64,000 nt of DNA from Paracoccaceae bacterium. Its GTDB lineage: Bacteria; Pseudomonadota; Alphaproteobacteria; Rhodobacterales; Rhodobacteraceae. The notes beneath the pieces were generated by a model. The model saw nothing but the letters and a program-made list of their open reading frames with translations. It searched no databases and had not been told where the DNA came from. Location of the stretch: assembly GCA_027489375.1 (NCBI GenBank), contig JAIXZW010000013.1:372001-436000 (forward strand). Direction: 5' to 3'. Shown here piece by piece: positions 17,044 to 25,364 of the stretch; position 1 is the first letter of the stretch; each line of letters starts with the position of its first letter. Both the position numbers and the translations under genes were made by a program.

Positions 17044-18024
17044 ATGATGCGGGTATTTCTGAACGGGTTCGGGCGGATCGGGCGGTCGGTGCTGCGGGCT
17101 TGGGCCGAGACGCCGCAGAAATGGGCGGGGCTTGAGATCGTCGGTATCAATGATATCGCGGCGCCCGAGATGTGCGCCTATCTTTTTGAATATGATAGCG
17201 TATTCGGCCCGTGGCGCGGGACTGTCGCGCTTGAGGGCGGCGCGCTTGTCGTGAACGGGCGCGGGATTCCGCTGCATCGGACGCCCGATATCTCGGGCCT
17301 GCCTTTGTCGGGCGTGGATGTGGTGATGGAATGCACGGGGCGGGCCGATGCGCGCGAGGTGGCGGCGCGGGGGCTGGCGGCGGGGGCCAAGCGGGTGCTG
17401 GTGTCGGGTCCATCGCGCGGGGCGGATGTGACGGTGGTGCTGGGCGCGAATGACGCGGCGCTGGGGGACCAGCGGATCGTGTCCAATGCGAGTTGCACGA
17501 CCAATGCGCTGGCGCCGCTGGCCAAGCTGATCGACGCGCAGTGGGGCGTGGTCACGGGGTCGATGACGACGATCCATTGCTACACGGGCAGTCAGCCCAC
17601 CGTGGATGCGCCCGCCGCCGATTACCCGCGCAGTCGGGCGGCGGCTTTGTCGATGGTGCCCACCACAACCTCGGCCAGCCGGTTGGTCGATACGGTGCTG
17701 CCGGAACTGGCCGGGCGGATCGAAGGGTCGGCGGTGCGGGTGCCGGTGGCGAGCGTGTCCTGCGTCGACCTTGCCGTGATGACCGAACGTATGGCGACGG
17801 TGGAGGCGGTGAACGCCGTCTTCCGCGCGGCGGGCGGGGTGATCGGGGCGACGGACAGGCCGCTTGTGTCCACCGATTTGCGGGCGCGGCCCGAAAGCAT
17901 CGTCATGGCCTGCCCCGAGACGCGCATCACCAAAGGCGGGATGCTGCGCGTCTTTGGCTGGTATGACAACGAATGGGGCTTTTCCAACCGCATGCTGGAC
18001 GTGGCGGTCAGGATGGCGGGTTAG
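17044..18024 (+). CDS. gap: Glyceraldehyde-3-phosphate dehydrogenase, divergent paralogue
   Basis: A 326-residue type I GAPDH: N-terminal FLNGFGRIGRSVLR, catalytic Cys151 in SNASCTTN, and C-terminal WYDNEWGFSNRMLD. It departs from the standard enzyme at usually invariant places: HCYTGSQ instead of HSYTxDQ, MVPTTTSASRLV instead of the usual IPTSTGAAKAV, and ESIVM where SSIVD is normal. This suggests a secondary paralogue, possibly an erythrose-4-phosphate dehydrogenase or another phosphorylating aldehyde dehydrogenase. It overlaps kup by 4 bp at their stops. Confidence 0.8.
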   Translation: MMRVFLNGFGRIGRSVLRAWAETPQKWAGLEIVGINDIAAPEMCAYLFEYDSVFGPWRGTVALEGGALVVNGRGIPLHRTPDISGLPLSGVDVVMECTGRADAREVAARGLAAGAKRVLVSGPSRGADVTVVLGANDAALGDQRIVSNASCTTNALAPLAKLIDAQWGVVTGSMTTIHCYTGSQPTVDAPAADYPRSRAAALSMVPTTTSASRLVDTVLPELAGRIEGSAVRVPVASVSCVDLAVMTERMATVEAVNAVFRAAGGVIGATDRPLVSTDLRARPESIVMACPETRITKGGMLRVFGWYDNEWGFSNRMLDVAVRMAG

Positions 18025-19997
18025 ACCGCCACCCTTTCGCCAAGCTCGACCACGCGATCGCGGGGCAGGTGGTAGAAGTCGGACGGATCGGCCGAGAAGC
18101 GGGTCAGTGCCGCATAGATGCGGTCGAGCAAACGGGTGAGGCCGAAGGATCCGGTCACGACCGGGCGGCGGCGACCGAGGAAGAAGCTGGAAGACATCAC
18201 GTCGAACTTCAGCCCCGCCTTGCGGGCGCTGCCCATCGCCCGCGAGACGTTGGGCGTTTCCATGAAGCCGAAGCGCAGGGTGAGGACCGAGAAGCGGGCG
18301 TCGAGTTGTTCGACGCTGGCGCGCTCTTCCGGGGTGGCGACGGGGACGCGGAGGGTTTCGACCGTCAGGAGCACGTTCTGTTCGTGCAGCACGCGGTTGT
18401 GCTTGAGGTTGTGCAGCAGGGCCGAGGGCACCACGGTCGGGTCGGGCGTGAGGAAGAAGGCGGTGCCGGGGACGATGTGGACGGAAGAATGGCTCATCGC
18501 CTTGACGAAGCCTTCGAGGCCGACGAGTTGCTTGTGGGATTTCACCACCATGTTCTGCGTGCCGCGCCACCAAGACCACATGCAAAGGCCGACGATGCCC
18601 GCAAGCAGCAGCGGGACATAGCCGCCATCCGTCACCTTGGTCATGTTCGAGGCGAGGAAGGCAAGTTCAAGGATGCCTATGGGGGCCGAAATGGCTATGG
18701 CGGCCCAGAGGGAAAGGCTGTTCGATTTGGTCATGTAAATGATCGATAGGGCGGTCGTCACCACCATGGTGCCCGTCACCGCGATGCCATAGGCCGAGGC
18801 GAGCGCGCCGGACGAGCCGAAGGCCACAACGAGCCAGAGGACGAGGAAGAGCTGCACCCAGTTGATCGTGGCAATGTAGATCTGGCCCGACTGATCATGC
18901 GAGGTGTGGCGGATCGTAATGCGCGGCAGAAGGCCGAGCTGCACGGCGGCACGGGTGAGCGAGAAGGCCCCCGTGATCACCGCTTGCGCCGCGATGACGG
19001 TCGCCACGGTGGTGAGCGCCACGAGGAAGGGCAGGAGTGCCGCCGGCACGAGGCGGAAGAACGGGTCCTCGAGCGCGGCGGGATCGGCCAGCACCAGCGC
19101 GCCCTGGCCAAGGTAGTTGAGCGTGAGCGCGGGGAATACGAGCATCAGCCACGCCGCCATGATCGGCTTGCGGCCGAAATGGCCGAGGTCGGCATAAAGC
19201 GCCTCGGCCCCCGTGACGGCGAGGGAGAGCGCGCCGAGGACGATGAAGGCGATGGCGCGGTGTTCGAGCAGGAATTCGATGCCGTAGAACGGGTTGATAC
19301 AGGCCAGAACGATCGGGTTCTGCACGATCTGCCACGCGCCGGTGACACCGAGCGTGGTGAACCAGAGCACCATGATCGGCCCGAAGGCGACAGCGATGCG
19401 CGCGGTGCCCTGCCGTTGGATGACGAAAAGGGCAAAGAGGATGCCCATCGTCACCGGAACAACCCAATGTTGCAGGTTGGGGAAGACGAGGCCCGCGCCT
19501 TCGACCGCCGACAGCACGGAAATCGCGGGGGTGATCGAGGCGTCACCCGCGAAAAGCGCCGCGCCCGCGATCGCAAGGGTGAGCGTGGGGATGGAACGGC
19601 GACCGATGGCAAGGCGGGCGAGGGTGTAGAGGGCGAGCACGCCGCCTTCGCCACGGTTGTCCTGACGCAGCAGGAAGAAGACGTATTTGACGGTGACGAC
19701 GAGGATCAGCGTCCAGACGAGGAGGGACAGAAGGCCCAACACCTCGACCTGTCGCAATCCGTCGGCGGCGACGGGGCGGAGGGCTTCGCGCAGTGCGTAG
19801 ATCGGCGAGGTGCCGATATCGCCATAGACCACGCCGACAGCGCCGACGGTCAGGGCTGCGAAGCCCTTGGGCGCTGCGGGGTGATGCTCTTCGCCTTCGT
19901 CGCGGAGATAGGCGGCGATATCGAGTTCGTCTTCGTCAAAGAGCGGCAACTGCCGTTCCCGTGACGCCGCAAGTGTGGGGTCATTCAAGATGTTCAT
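18021..19997 (-). CDS. kup: Low-affinity potassium uptake protein Kup
   Basis: A 658-residue potassium/proton symporter of the inner membrane. After a charged 40-residue N-terminus comes the family signature GVVYGDIGTSPIYALREAL, about twelve membrane segments and a roughly 150-residue cytoplasmic C-terminal domain. RQDNRGEGGVLALYTL and GDASITPAISVLSAVEG are characteristic of the family. Many alphaproteobacteria carry several Kup copies. The gene is monocistronic and convergent with the GAPDH gene. The roughly 180 bases upstream show no recognisable feature. Confidence 0.95.
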   Translation of the reverse strand: MNILNDPTLAASRERQLPLFDEDELDIAAYLRDEGEEHHPAAPKGFAALTVGAVGVVYGDIGTSPIYALREALRPVAADGLRQVEVLGLLSLLVWTLILVVTVKYVFFLLRQDNRGEGGVLALYTLARLAIGRRSIPTLTLAIAGAALFAGDASITPAISVLSAVEGAGLVFPNLQHWVVPVTMGILFALFVIQRQGTARIAVAFGPIMVLWFTTLGVTGAWQIVQNPIVLACINPFYGIEFLLEHRAIAFIVLGALSLAVTGAEALYADLGHFGRKPIMAAWLMLVFPALTLNYLGQGALVLADPAALEDPFFRLVPAALLPFLVALTTVATVIAAQAVITGAFSLTRAAVQLGLLPRITIRHTSHDQSGQIYIATINWVQLFLVLWLVVAFGSSGALASAYGIAVTGTMVVTTALSIIYMTKSNSLSLWAAIAISAPIGILELAFLASNMTKVTDGGYVPLLLAGIVGLCMWSWWRGTQNMVVKSHKQLVGLEGFVKAMSHSSVHIVPGTAFFLTPDPTVVPSALLHNLKHNRVLHEQNVLLTVETLRVPVATPEERASVEQLDARFSVLTLRFGFMETPNVSRAMGSARKAGLKFDVMSSSFFLGRRRPVVTGSFGLTRLLDRIYAALTRFSADPSDFYHLPRDRVVELGERVAV

Positions 19998-20177
19998 CGA
20001 TTTTCGGGATGCGTGACCGAGGGCCCGGGATTGAGCGCGTCTCGTCGTAAGCTGAGACCCGTGCGCGGGTCTTCGGACACTCCATATCCGGCCGTGGCAG
20101 CGGCGGCATGGGAGGTATTTTACGCTTTTGTGATCGGGGGAGCAAGCGCCATTCTGCGCTGCGGCGTTGACCTGCCG

Positions 20178-20651
20178 TCAGGGCAGGACTGTGTAGGGCG
20201 CAGGGAAGCGGTGTTCTTCGAGGTTGGGGGTGGGGCCGATGCGGTCCACCACGGCGAAAAGGCCGGGTTCATGCAGGGGGGTCAGGACGCCGTGCCATGT
20301 CCCGCGATGCAGGTTGATGCCTTGGCTCCCGTTGGTGAGGAAGGCGCGGGGGGTGGCGGCAGGCGAGGTGGCCACGATCACGAGGAAGGGGTGTTCCGAC
20401 ATGGGGAGGAAGGCTTGGCTTCCGTCGGGGTGGCGTTCGATCAGGTCGAAGTCATAGGGAAGCGCGCGGGGTTGTGCCTTGAACACCGAGATGCCCGCAC
20501 GGCCCTGCGCGCCGAAGTCGAGCGTGGCGCGGTCGTGGTGGCGCTGGCAGAGGCCCGCGTTGATGAGGCGGAAGTCACCCGTGGCGTCGAGCACATCGCC
20601 GAAGGGGGCGAAGGCGGCGGCGGTGAGGGGTTCGGTTCTGATCTGGCGCAT
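20178..20651 (-). CDS. allA: Ureidoglycolate lyase
   Basis: A 157-residue cupin-fold enzyme that splits (S)-ureidoglycolate into glyoxylate and urea, the last step of allantoin breakdown. The N-terminus IRTEPLTAAAFAPFGDVLDA and the motifs FERHPDGSQAFLPM-like (here IERHPDGSQAFLPM) and NLHRGTWHGVL are characteristic of AllA. It ends the minus-strand set puuE-uraD, allE, allA, 89 bases behind allE with a GC-rich hairpin between. Its product, glyoxylate, is the input of the Bhc enzymes encoded about 3 kb away. Confidence 0.93.
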   Translation of the reverse strand: MRQIRTEPLTAAAFAPFGDVLDATGDFRLINAGLCQRHHDRATLDFGAQGRAGISVFKAQPRALPYDFDLIERHPDGSQAFLPMSEHPFLVIVATSPAATPRAFLTNGSQGINLHRGTWHGVLTPLHEPGLFAVVDRIGPTPNLEEHRFPAPYTVLP

Positions 20652-20684
20652 CTGGTGGACCTGTCGGCAGCGGGGGTTTCACAC

Positions 20685-20732
20685 CCCCGCACCCCCGTGG
20701 GATATTTGGGAAAAGAAGACGGGGGTGCGGGG
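20685..20732. repeat. Palindromic repeat (GATATTTGGG family) between allE and allA
   Basis: CCCCGCACCCCCG and CGGGGGTGCGGGG are perfect 13-bp arms around a 22-base loop containing GGGATATTTGGGAAAAGAAG. The loop core recurs at 44.7 kb and in variant form at 24.2, 41.9, 48.1, 55.2 and 57.3 kb. Confidence 0.8.
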
Positions 20733-20740
20733 AGTCGCAG

Positions 20741-21583
20741 TTACCTTGTGGAGCCGAAGGCGCCGGGGCCGCGGAGTTTGGCGTGGCGGTTGACGTCCTT
20801 GTAAAGCAGGTAGCGGAAGGGGCCGGGGCCTGCGGCGTAGCAGGCTTGCGGGCAATAGGCGCGGAGCCACATGAAATCGCCTGCCTCGACCTCGACCCAG
20901 TCCTTGTTAAGTTTGTAGACGGCCTTGCCCTGCAGGACGTAGAGGCCGTGTTCCATGACGTGGGTTTCCTCGAACGGGATCACGCCGCCGGGCTGGAAGG
21001 TGACGATGTTGACATGCATGTCATGCGCCACGTCGGAGGGGTCCACGAAGCGGGTCGTGGCCCATGCGCCGTTGGTGTCGGGCATGGCGATGGGTTTGAG
21101 GGTCTTTTCGTTGGTGACAAAGGCGGTGGGCCGTTCGACGCCGGGGGCGGCTTCGTAGAGTTTGCGGACCCAGTGGAAGCGGGCGGGGGCGCTGCCTTCG
21201 GCCAAAAGCGTCCATTTCGCGCCTGCGGGGATGTAGGCGTATCCGCCTTCGTCAAGCTCATACCCCTGCCCGTCGATGGTGAGGGTGACGAGGCCGCCGG
21301 TGACGAAGATGACATGCTGGACGCCTTCGTCGGCATCGGGGGCATCGGAGCCGCCGCCGGGCGCGACCTCGACCACGTATTGGCTGAAGGTTTCGGAAAA
21401 GCCGGACATGGGGCGGGCGATCAGCCAAAGCTTGGTCTTGTCCCAGTTCGGCAGGAAGCTGGTGACGATGTCAGAGAACACGCCGCGCGGGATGAAGGCG
21501 TAGGCGTCGGTAAAGACGGCGCGGCCGGTCATCAGTTGGGTTTGCGGCGGCAGGCCGCCTTGGGGGGTGTAATAGCTGGTCAC
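20741..21583 (-). CDS. allE: (S)-ureidoglycine aminohydrolase
   Basis: A 280-residue bicupin that hydrolyses (S)-ureidoglycine to ureidoglycolate and ammonia, keeping the chirality needed by AllA. It starts MTSYYTPQGGLPPQTQLMTG, as typical members do. The C-terminal cupin carries the metal-site segment FEETHVMEHGLYVLQGKAVY and, later, YCPQACYAAG. The start overlaps the stop of the puuE-uraD gene by 4 bp, so the two are coupled. Both cupin halves are present. Confidence 0.92.
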   Translation of the reverse strand: MTSYYTPQGGLPPQTQLMTGRAVFTDAYAFIPRGVFSDIVTSFLPNWDKTKLWLIARPMSGFSETFSQYVVEVAPGGGSDAPDADEGVQHVIFVTGGLVTLTIDGQGYELDEGGYAYIPAGAKWTLLAEGSAPARFHWVRKLYEAAPGVERPTAFVTNEKTLKPIAMPDTNGAWATTRFVDPSDVAHDMHVNIVTFQPGGVIPFEETHVMEHGLYVLQGKAVYKLNKDWVEVEAGDFMWLRAYCPQACYAAGPGPFRYLLYKDVNRHAKLRGPGAFGSTR

Positions 21584-23007
21584 GGCAGGATGTCCTTGAG
21601 GCGGAGTTCGGCGATGCGTTCGACCTGACGGCAGGCGGTGGCGAATTCGGTGGTCGTGTCGTTGCCGATGCGGGTTTCGAAGGCGGCGAGGATCGACGCC
21701 TTGGTGTTGTCGCGGACGGCGATGATGAAGGGGAAGCCGTGCTTTTCGACGTAAGCCGCGTTGAGGCGCTGGAAGGTGGCGCGTTCGTCGTCGGTCAGGG
21801 AGTCGAGGGCGGCGCTGGCCTGTTCGGCGGTGGATTCGGGCGTAAGGCGCTTGGCGGCGGCAAGTTTGCCCGCGAGGTCGGGGTGGGCGCGCAGCACGCC
21901 GAGGCGTTCGTCGCGGCTGGCGGTGCGAAGGACGCGGGCGAGGGCGTTGGCAAGGCCGGTGGCAGAGTCATGCGCGGGGCCGAGTTCCAGCGCCCAAGCG
22001 CGGTCAGCGACCCAAGGCGAGTGTTCGACGATGCCGCCGAAGCGTTCGATGAAGCGGTCGCGCGACATTTGCGAGGGGCGTTCGATGCGCTTGTGCGGGT
22101 GCGTTTTGGCCCAGTGCCGTGCGATGTCAAGGCGGCGGGGGAACCAGACGCCTTCGTGGCTTTGCGCGTAGTCGAGGAATTTTTGCAGGCCCGCGACCTT
22201 GCCCGGTCGGCCGATCAGGCGGTTGTGCAGGCCGATGGAGAACATCTTGGCGCGGCCCGCCTGCCCTTCGGCATAGAGGGTGTCGAAGCTGTCTTTCAGG
22301 TAGGTGAAGAACTGCTCGCCCGTGATGTAGCCCGGCGCCGTGGCGAAGCGCATGTCGTTGGCTTCGAGCGTGTAGGGGATGACGAGCTGGTCGCGGTTGC
22401 CGACTTCCATCCAGTAGGGGAGGTCGTCGTCATAGGTGTCGGAAATCCAGTCGAGGCGGGCGCTTTCGGCGGTCAGGCGCACGGTGTTCATGGAGCAGCG
22501 GCCCGTATACCAGCCGCGCGGGGGTTCGCCGACGACTTCTTCGTGCAGGCGGAAGGATTCGGCGATCTGGCGGGCCTCTTCTTCCGGCGGCATGTCGCGG
22601 TGGTCGACCCATTTCAGGCCGTGGCTGGCGATTTCCCAGCCCGCCGCCTTCATCGCGGCGACCTGTTCGGGGTTGCGGGCCAGCGCCGAGGTCACGCCGT
22701 AGATGGTGACGGGGATGTTCCGTTCGGTGAACAGGCGGTGCAGGCGCCAGAAGCCCGCGCGGGCGCCGTAGTCGTAGATCGATTCCATGTTCCAGTGGCG
22801 CTGGTTCGGCCAAGGCGCGGCACCGGCGATGTCGGAGAGGAAGGCTTCGGACTGGCCATCGCCGTGCAGGATGTTGTTCTCGCCGCCCTCTTCGTAGTTG
22901 AGCACGAGGGAGACGGCGATCTTGGCCCCGCCCGGCCATTTCGCATCGGGGGCGTCGGGGCCGTGGCCACGGAAATCGCGGGGGTAACGGTTGGAGGGGC
23001 CAGTCAC
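21580..23007 (-). CDS. puuE: Fused allantoinase PuuE and OHCU decarboxylase UraD
   Basis: One 475-residue chain carrying two steps of urate breakdown. Residues 1-310 are the polysaccharide-deacetylase-like, metal-independent allantoinase PuuE (RYPRDFRGHGPDAPDAKWPG, then ASHGLKWVDHRDM). Residues from about 313 are UraD, which decarboxylates OHCU to (S)-allantoin: FGGIVEHSPWVADRAW, the catalytic-site RAHPDLAGKL, and FPFIIAVR near the end. The order in the chain is the reverse of the reaction order. Domain fusions of this type are known in proteobacteria. It heads the minus-strand operon puuE-allE-allA. Confidence 0.94.
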   Translation of the reverse strand: MTGPSNRYPRDFRGHGPDAPDAKWPGGAKIAVSLVLNYEEGGENNILHGDGQSEAFLSDIAGAAPWPNQRHWNMESIYDYGARAGFWRLHRLFTERNIPVTIYGVTSALARNPEQVAAMKAAGWEIASHGLKWVDHRDMPPEEEARQIAESFRLHEEVVGEPPRGWYTGRCSMNTVRLTAESARLDWISDTYDDDLPYWMEVGNRDQLVIPYTLEANDMRFATAPGYITGEQFFTYLKDSFDTLYAEGQAGRAKMFSIGLHNRLIGRPGKVAGLQKFLDYAQSHEGVWFPRRLDIARHWAKTHPHKRIERPSQMSRDRFIERFGGIVEHSPWVADRAWALELGPAHDSATGLANALARVLRTASRDERLGVLRAHPDLAGKLAAAKRLTPESTAEQASAALDSLTDDERATFQRLNAAYVEKHGFPFIIAVRDNTKASILAAFETRIGNDTTTEFATACRQVERIAELRLKDILP

Positions 23008-23156
23008 GGGATTTTCCTTCGATACGAGATGAACGGCAGCTTAGGCCGCATTTCGGGCGGGGTTTATCAAAAAATCCCGATAAGACCTTTTCGGCTTCGG
23101 TCCGGTCGCCTTGGGGCATCGGAATGGGTTAGGCTTGGGCAAAATGGAGGTTCGCG

Positions 23157-23507
23157 ATGGTTGGACGGTTGACGACGCATGTTCTGGATACCGCAAGGGG
23201 CAAGCCCGCAGCGGGGGTGAGGATCACGCTTTACCGCATCAGCGGGAACAGCCACCGCAAGATCGCCGAGACGGTGACGAATGCGGACGGGCGGACGGAT
23301 GCGCCGATGCTGACGCCGCTGGAGGTGGGCAGTTACGAGCTGGTCTTCGGCGCGGGGGACTATCTGCGCGCCACGGGGCAGGCGGGGGACGGGGTGCTGT
23401 TCCTTGATGAAATTCCGATCCGCTTCGGCGTGCCGGATGCGGAGGCGCATTACCATGTGCCGCTGCTGATCTCGCCCTTTGCCTATTCGACCTATCGCGG
23501 GTCGTAA
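23157..23507 (+). CDS. uraH: 5-hydroxyisourate hydrolase
   Basis: A 116-residue transthyretin-like enzyme that hydrolyses 5-hydroxyisourate, the product of PuuD, to OHCU. The N-terminal catalytic strand is [14 protein letters not shown] (His8), and the chain ends with the diagnostic tetrapeptide YRGS. It diverges from puuE-uraD across 149 bases, probably a shared control region. Its last 16 bases overlap the end of the convergent toxin gene. Confidence 0.96.
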   Translation: MVGRLTTHVLDTARGKPAAGVRITLYRISGNSHRKIAETVTNADGRTDAPMLTPLEVGSYELVFGAGDYLRATGQAGDGVLFLDEIPIRFGVPDAEAHYHVPLLISPFAYSTYRGS

Positions 23508-23890
23508 GGGTTCAGGGTGTCGATCCCCGCAGGGGCATAGGCTTCGGGCGTGCCGGTCGCCAGTGTCGCGCCATTGGCGCGGGCGATGGCGGCGAGCATG
23601 GCGGTCACGGGGTCCAACTGGCTGCGGGCGTTGATCGCGGCGAGGTCGCGGGCGGCGGCGCTGTCGAAGGGCAGGATGCGGCCTGCGAAATCGCTATCCA
23701 TCATGTCGTCGATCGCGGCGATGAGGCGTTTGGCCTGCGGCTGGCGGGCGGCGGCGGAGAGGAGTTCCGCCTCGGTCAGGGTGGTGACGTAAAGGTCGGC
23801 GGCAGGACGGGCGGCGAACCAGTCGAGCAGCGCGGGCGACGGGGCGGGGCCGAGGAGGTCGGCAAGGACGCCGGTGTCGAGGACGAACAT
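23492..23890 (-). CDS. FitB/VapC-type PIN-domain toxin, probably impaired
   Basis: A 132-residue PIN-domain protein of the FitB group, normally a metal-dependent RNase. Conserved features are MFVLDTGVL with Asp5, TLTEAEL with the second acidic residue, and GRILPFD. At the third site the usual ADxxIAA is TAMLAAIA (Asp to Thr), and at the fourth the usual TRDT/RNxxDF is TGTPEAY, so two of four catalytic acids seem missing. It starts on the last base of the upstream antitoxin gene's stop. Fold is sure; activity is doubtful. Confidence 0.88.
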   Translation of the reverse strand: MFVLDTGVLADLLGPAPSPALLDWFAARPAADLYVTTLTEAELLSAAARQPQAKRLIAAIDDMMDSDFAGRILPFDSAAARDLAAINARSQLDPVTAMLAAIARANGATLATGTPEAYAPAGIDTLNPYDPR

Positions 23891-24108
23891 CAGTGGCCCC
23901 GCTTGGGCAGGGCAAGGGTGACGCCGCCGAGGCTGGCGAAGCGGGCGCGGATCTGCTGGCCGAGGTCGGCGCGGGGGTTGGTGGCACCGACGGCCTGGCG
24001 GAGGATGTCGCGGGCCTCTTCCTCCATCGAGCGGAGATTGGCGGCGGCGCGCTGTTTCAGGCGGGCTTTGACGTCGTCTTCGAGGCTGCGGATGATGATA
24101 CTGGCCAT
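23890..24108 (-). CDS. FitA-like antitoxin
   Basis: A 72-residue ribbon-helix-helix DNA-binding protein: N-terminal strand MASIIIRSLEDDVKARLKQR, helix AANLRSMEEEARDILRQAVG, and a C-terminal tail that would wrap the toxin. This is the pattern of FitA-type antitoxins, which repress their own promoter. A GGAGT ribosome site precedes the ATG. Stop and toxin start overlap (ATGA-like), as is usual for toxin-antitoxin pairs. Confidence 0.85.
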   Translation of the reverse strand: MASIIIRSLEDDVKARLKQRAAANLRSMEEEARDILRQAVGATNPRADLGQQIRARFASLGGVTLALPKRGH

Positions 24109-24192
24109 TGGACACTCCTTGTTACCACAAGGGTTACGGCCGCTATCGGTGATATCTTAGGGCAAGCCGGAGGGCATTCTGCCCCCCGGACC

Positions 24193-24262
24193 CCCCTGAG
24201 AGTATTTGGGCAAGGATGAAGGGGACCGGCTGGCCTTCATCCTTGCTGAAATACTCTCGGGG
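24193..24262. repeat. 30-bp inverted pair of the palindromic repeat family
   Basis: CCCCTGAGAGTATTTGGGCA continues into AGGATGAAGG. It is matched on the other side by CCTTCATCCTTGCTGAAATA continuing ...CTCTCGGGG, a near-perfect 30-bp inverted repeat around an 11-base loop. It lies between the antitoxin promoter and the end of the LysR gene. The flanks carry further C- and G-runs. This is a two-copy, head-to-head form of the repeat. Confidence 0.8.
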
Positions 24263-24310
24263 GGAGCGCGGCACGCGCGTGGGGGGCGGAAAGCCCCCCT
24301 TGGCGGGGGG

Positions 24311-25240
24311 TCAGCCGAGGGTGAGGCCGGCCACGGCGCGGCGGAGTTCGTCGCGGCAATGGGCGGCCATGAAATCGGTGAAGAGGCGGACTTTGGGGTC
24401 TTTCAGCCTGCGGTGCTGCGAGAGGACGGAAAGCTGCGTCGCCATCGGCGGGGTTTCGGTGCAGACGGGGACAAGGTGTCCTGCGCGGAGGTGGTCGGCC
24501 ACTTCGAAGATCGGTTTCATGACGATGCCGCGCCCGTCGAGCGCCCAGCCTGTCAGCACGTCGCCATCGTCGGATTCGAAGGGGCCGGAGATTTCGAAGC
24601 GGCGCGGGCCTTCGGGGGTGAGGAGGTTCCACTGGAACTCTTTCGCGCCGGGGAAGCGGAGGTTGAGGCAGTCGTGGCGGTCGGCCACGAGCGCCGCGCC
24701 ATCGGGCGGGTTGCCACGGCGGGCGATGTATTCGGGCGCGGCGCAGAGGATGCGGGGGCAGTCGGCGACGAGACGGACCTTGAGGGTGCTGTCTTCAAGC
24801 AGGCCGAGGTGGAAGGCAACGTCCAGCCCTTCGGCGGTGACGTCGATGCTGCGGTCGGAGAGGCGGAGGCGGACGTCGATCTGGGGGTAGAGGTCCTTGA
24901 AGCGCGGCACATGCGGCGCGATGAAGCGGCGGCCGATGCCAAGGGGGGCGGCGACGAAGATGGTGCCGCGCGGGTTTTGCGTCACGTCCATCACGGCGGC
25001 TTCGGCTTCGTCGATCGATTCGAGCACCTTGCGCGCGCCGTCATAGAAGATGCGGCCGTTTTCGGTGGGTTGCAGGCTGCGCGTGGTCCGGTTGAAGAGG
25101 CGCACGCCGAGGTGCTTTTCAAGCTCGGATATGCGGGCGGAGGCCACGGCGGGAGAGCAGCGCTGGTCGCGGGCGGCGGCAGACATGCTGCCCAATTCGT
25201 AGACACGGACGAACATGCGGATGTTGTTGACGTAGGACAT
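24311..25240 (-). CDS. LysR-family transcriptional regulator
   Basis: A 309-residue LysR-type regulator. The N-terminal helix-turn-helix runs through about residue 60 (MSYVNNIRMFVRVYELGSMS, then AARDQRCSPAVASARISELE and FNRTTRSLQPTENG), followed by a periplasmic-binding-protein-like effector domain. It lies divergent from puuD, with 124 bases between the starts, and in the middle of the urate genes. It is therefore the best local candidate for purine-responsive control. The effector is unknown. Confidence 0.9.
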   Translation of the reverse strand: MSYVNNIRMFVRVYELGSMSAAARDQRCSPAVASARISELEKHLGVRLFNRTTRSLQPTENGRIFYDGARKVLESIDEAEAAVMDVTQNPRGTIFVAAPLGIGRRFIAPHVPRFKDLYPQIDVRLRLSDRSIDVTAEGLDVAFHLGLLEDSTLKVRLVADCPRILCAAPEYIARRGNPPDGAALVADRHDCLNLRFPGAKEFQWNLLTPEGPRRFEISGPFESDDGDVLTGWALDGRGIVMKPIFEVADHLRAGHLVPVCTETPPMATQLSVLSQHRRLKDPKVRLFTDFMAAHCRDELRRAVAGLTLG

Positions 25241-25334
25241 TCCGGCACCTCCCGCCCTTGCGACCCATTATCTGGCCCGATTTGAAAGTGTTGGGCTATT
25301 TGCCGGATTAACAGATGAATGGGCTGCGGTATAG

Positions 25335-25353
25335 CTTTTCGGAAATCGAAAAG
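25335..25353 (+). promoter_or_regulatory. Dyad in the puuD leader
   Basis: CTTTTCG-GAAAT-CGAAAAG is a perfect 7-bp inverted repeat ending 11 bases before the puuD ATG. Its right arm runs into the likely ribosome site AAAAGGGG. It could be an operator for the divergent LysR regulator or an RNA hairpin that affects translation. Confidence 0.4.
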
Positions 25354-25364
25354 GGGTCGCGCCG

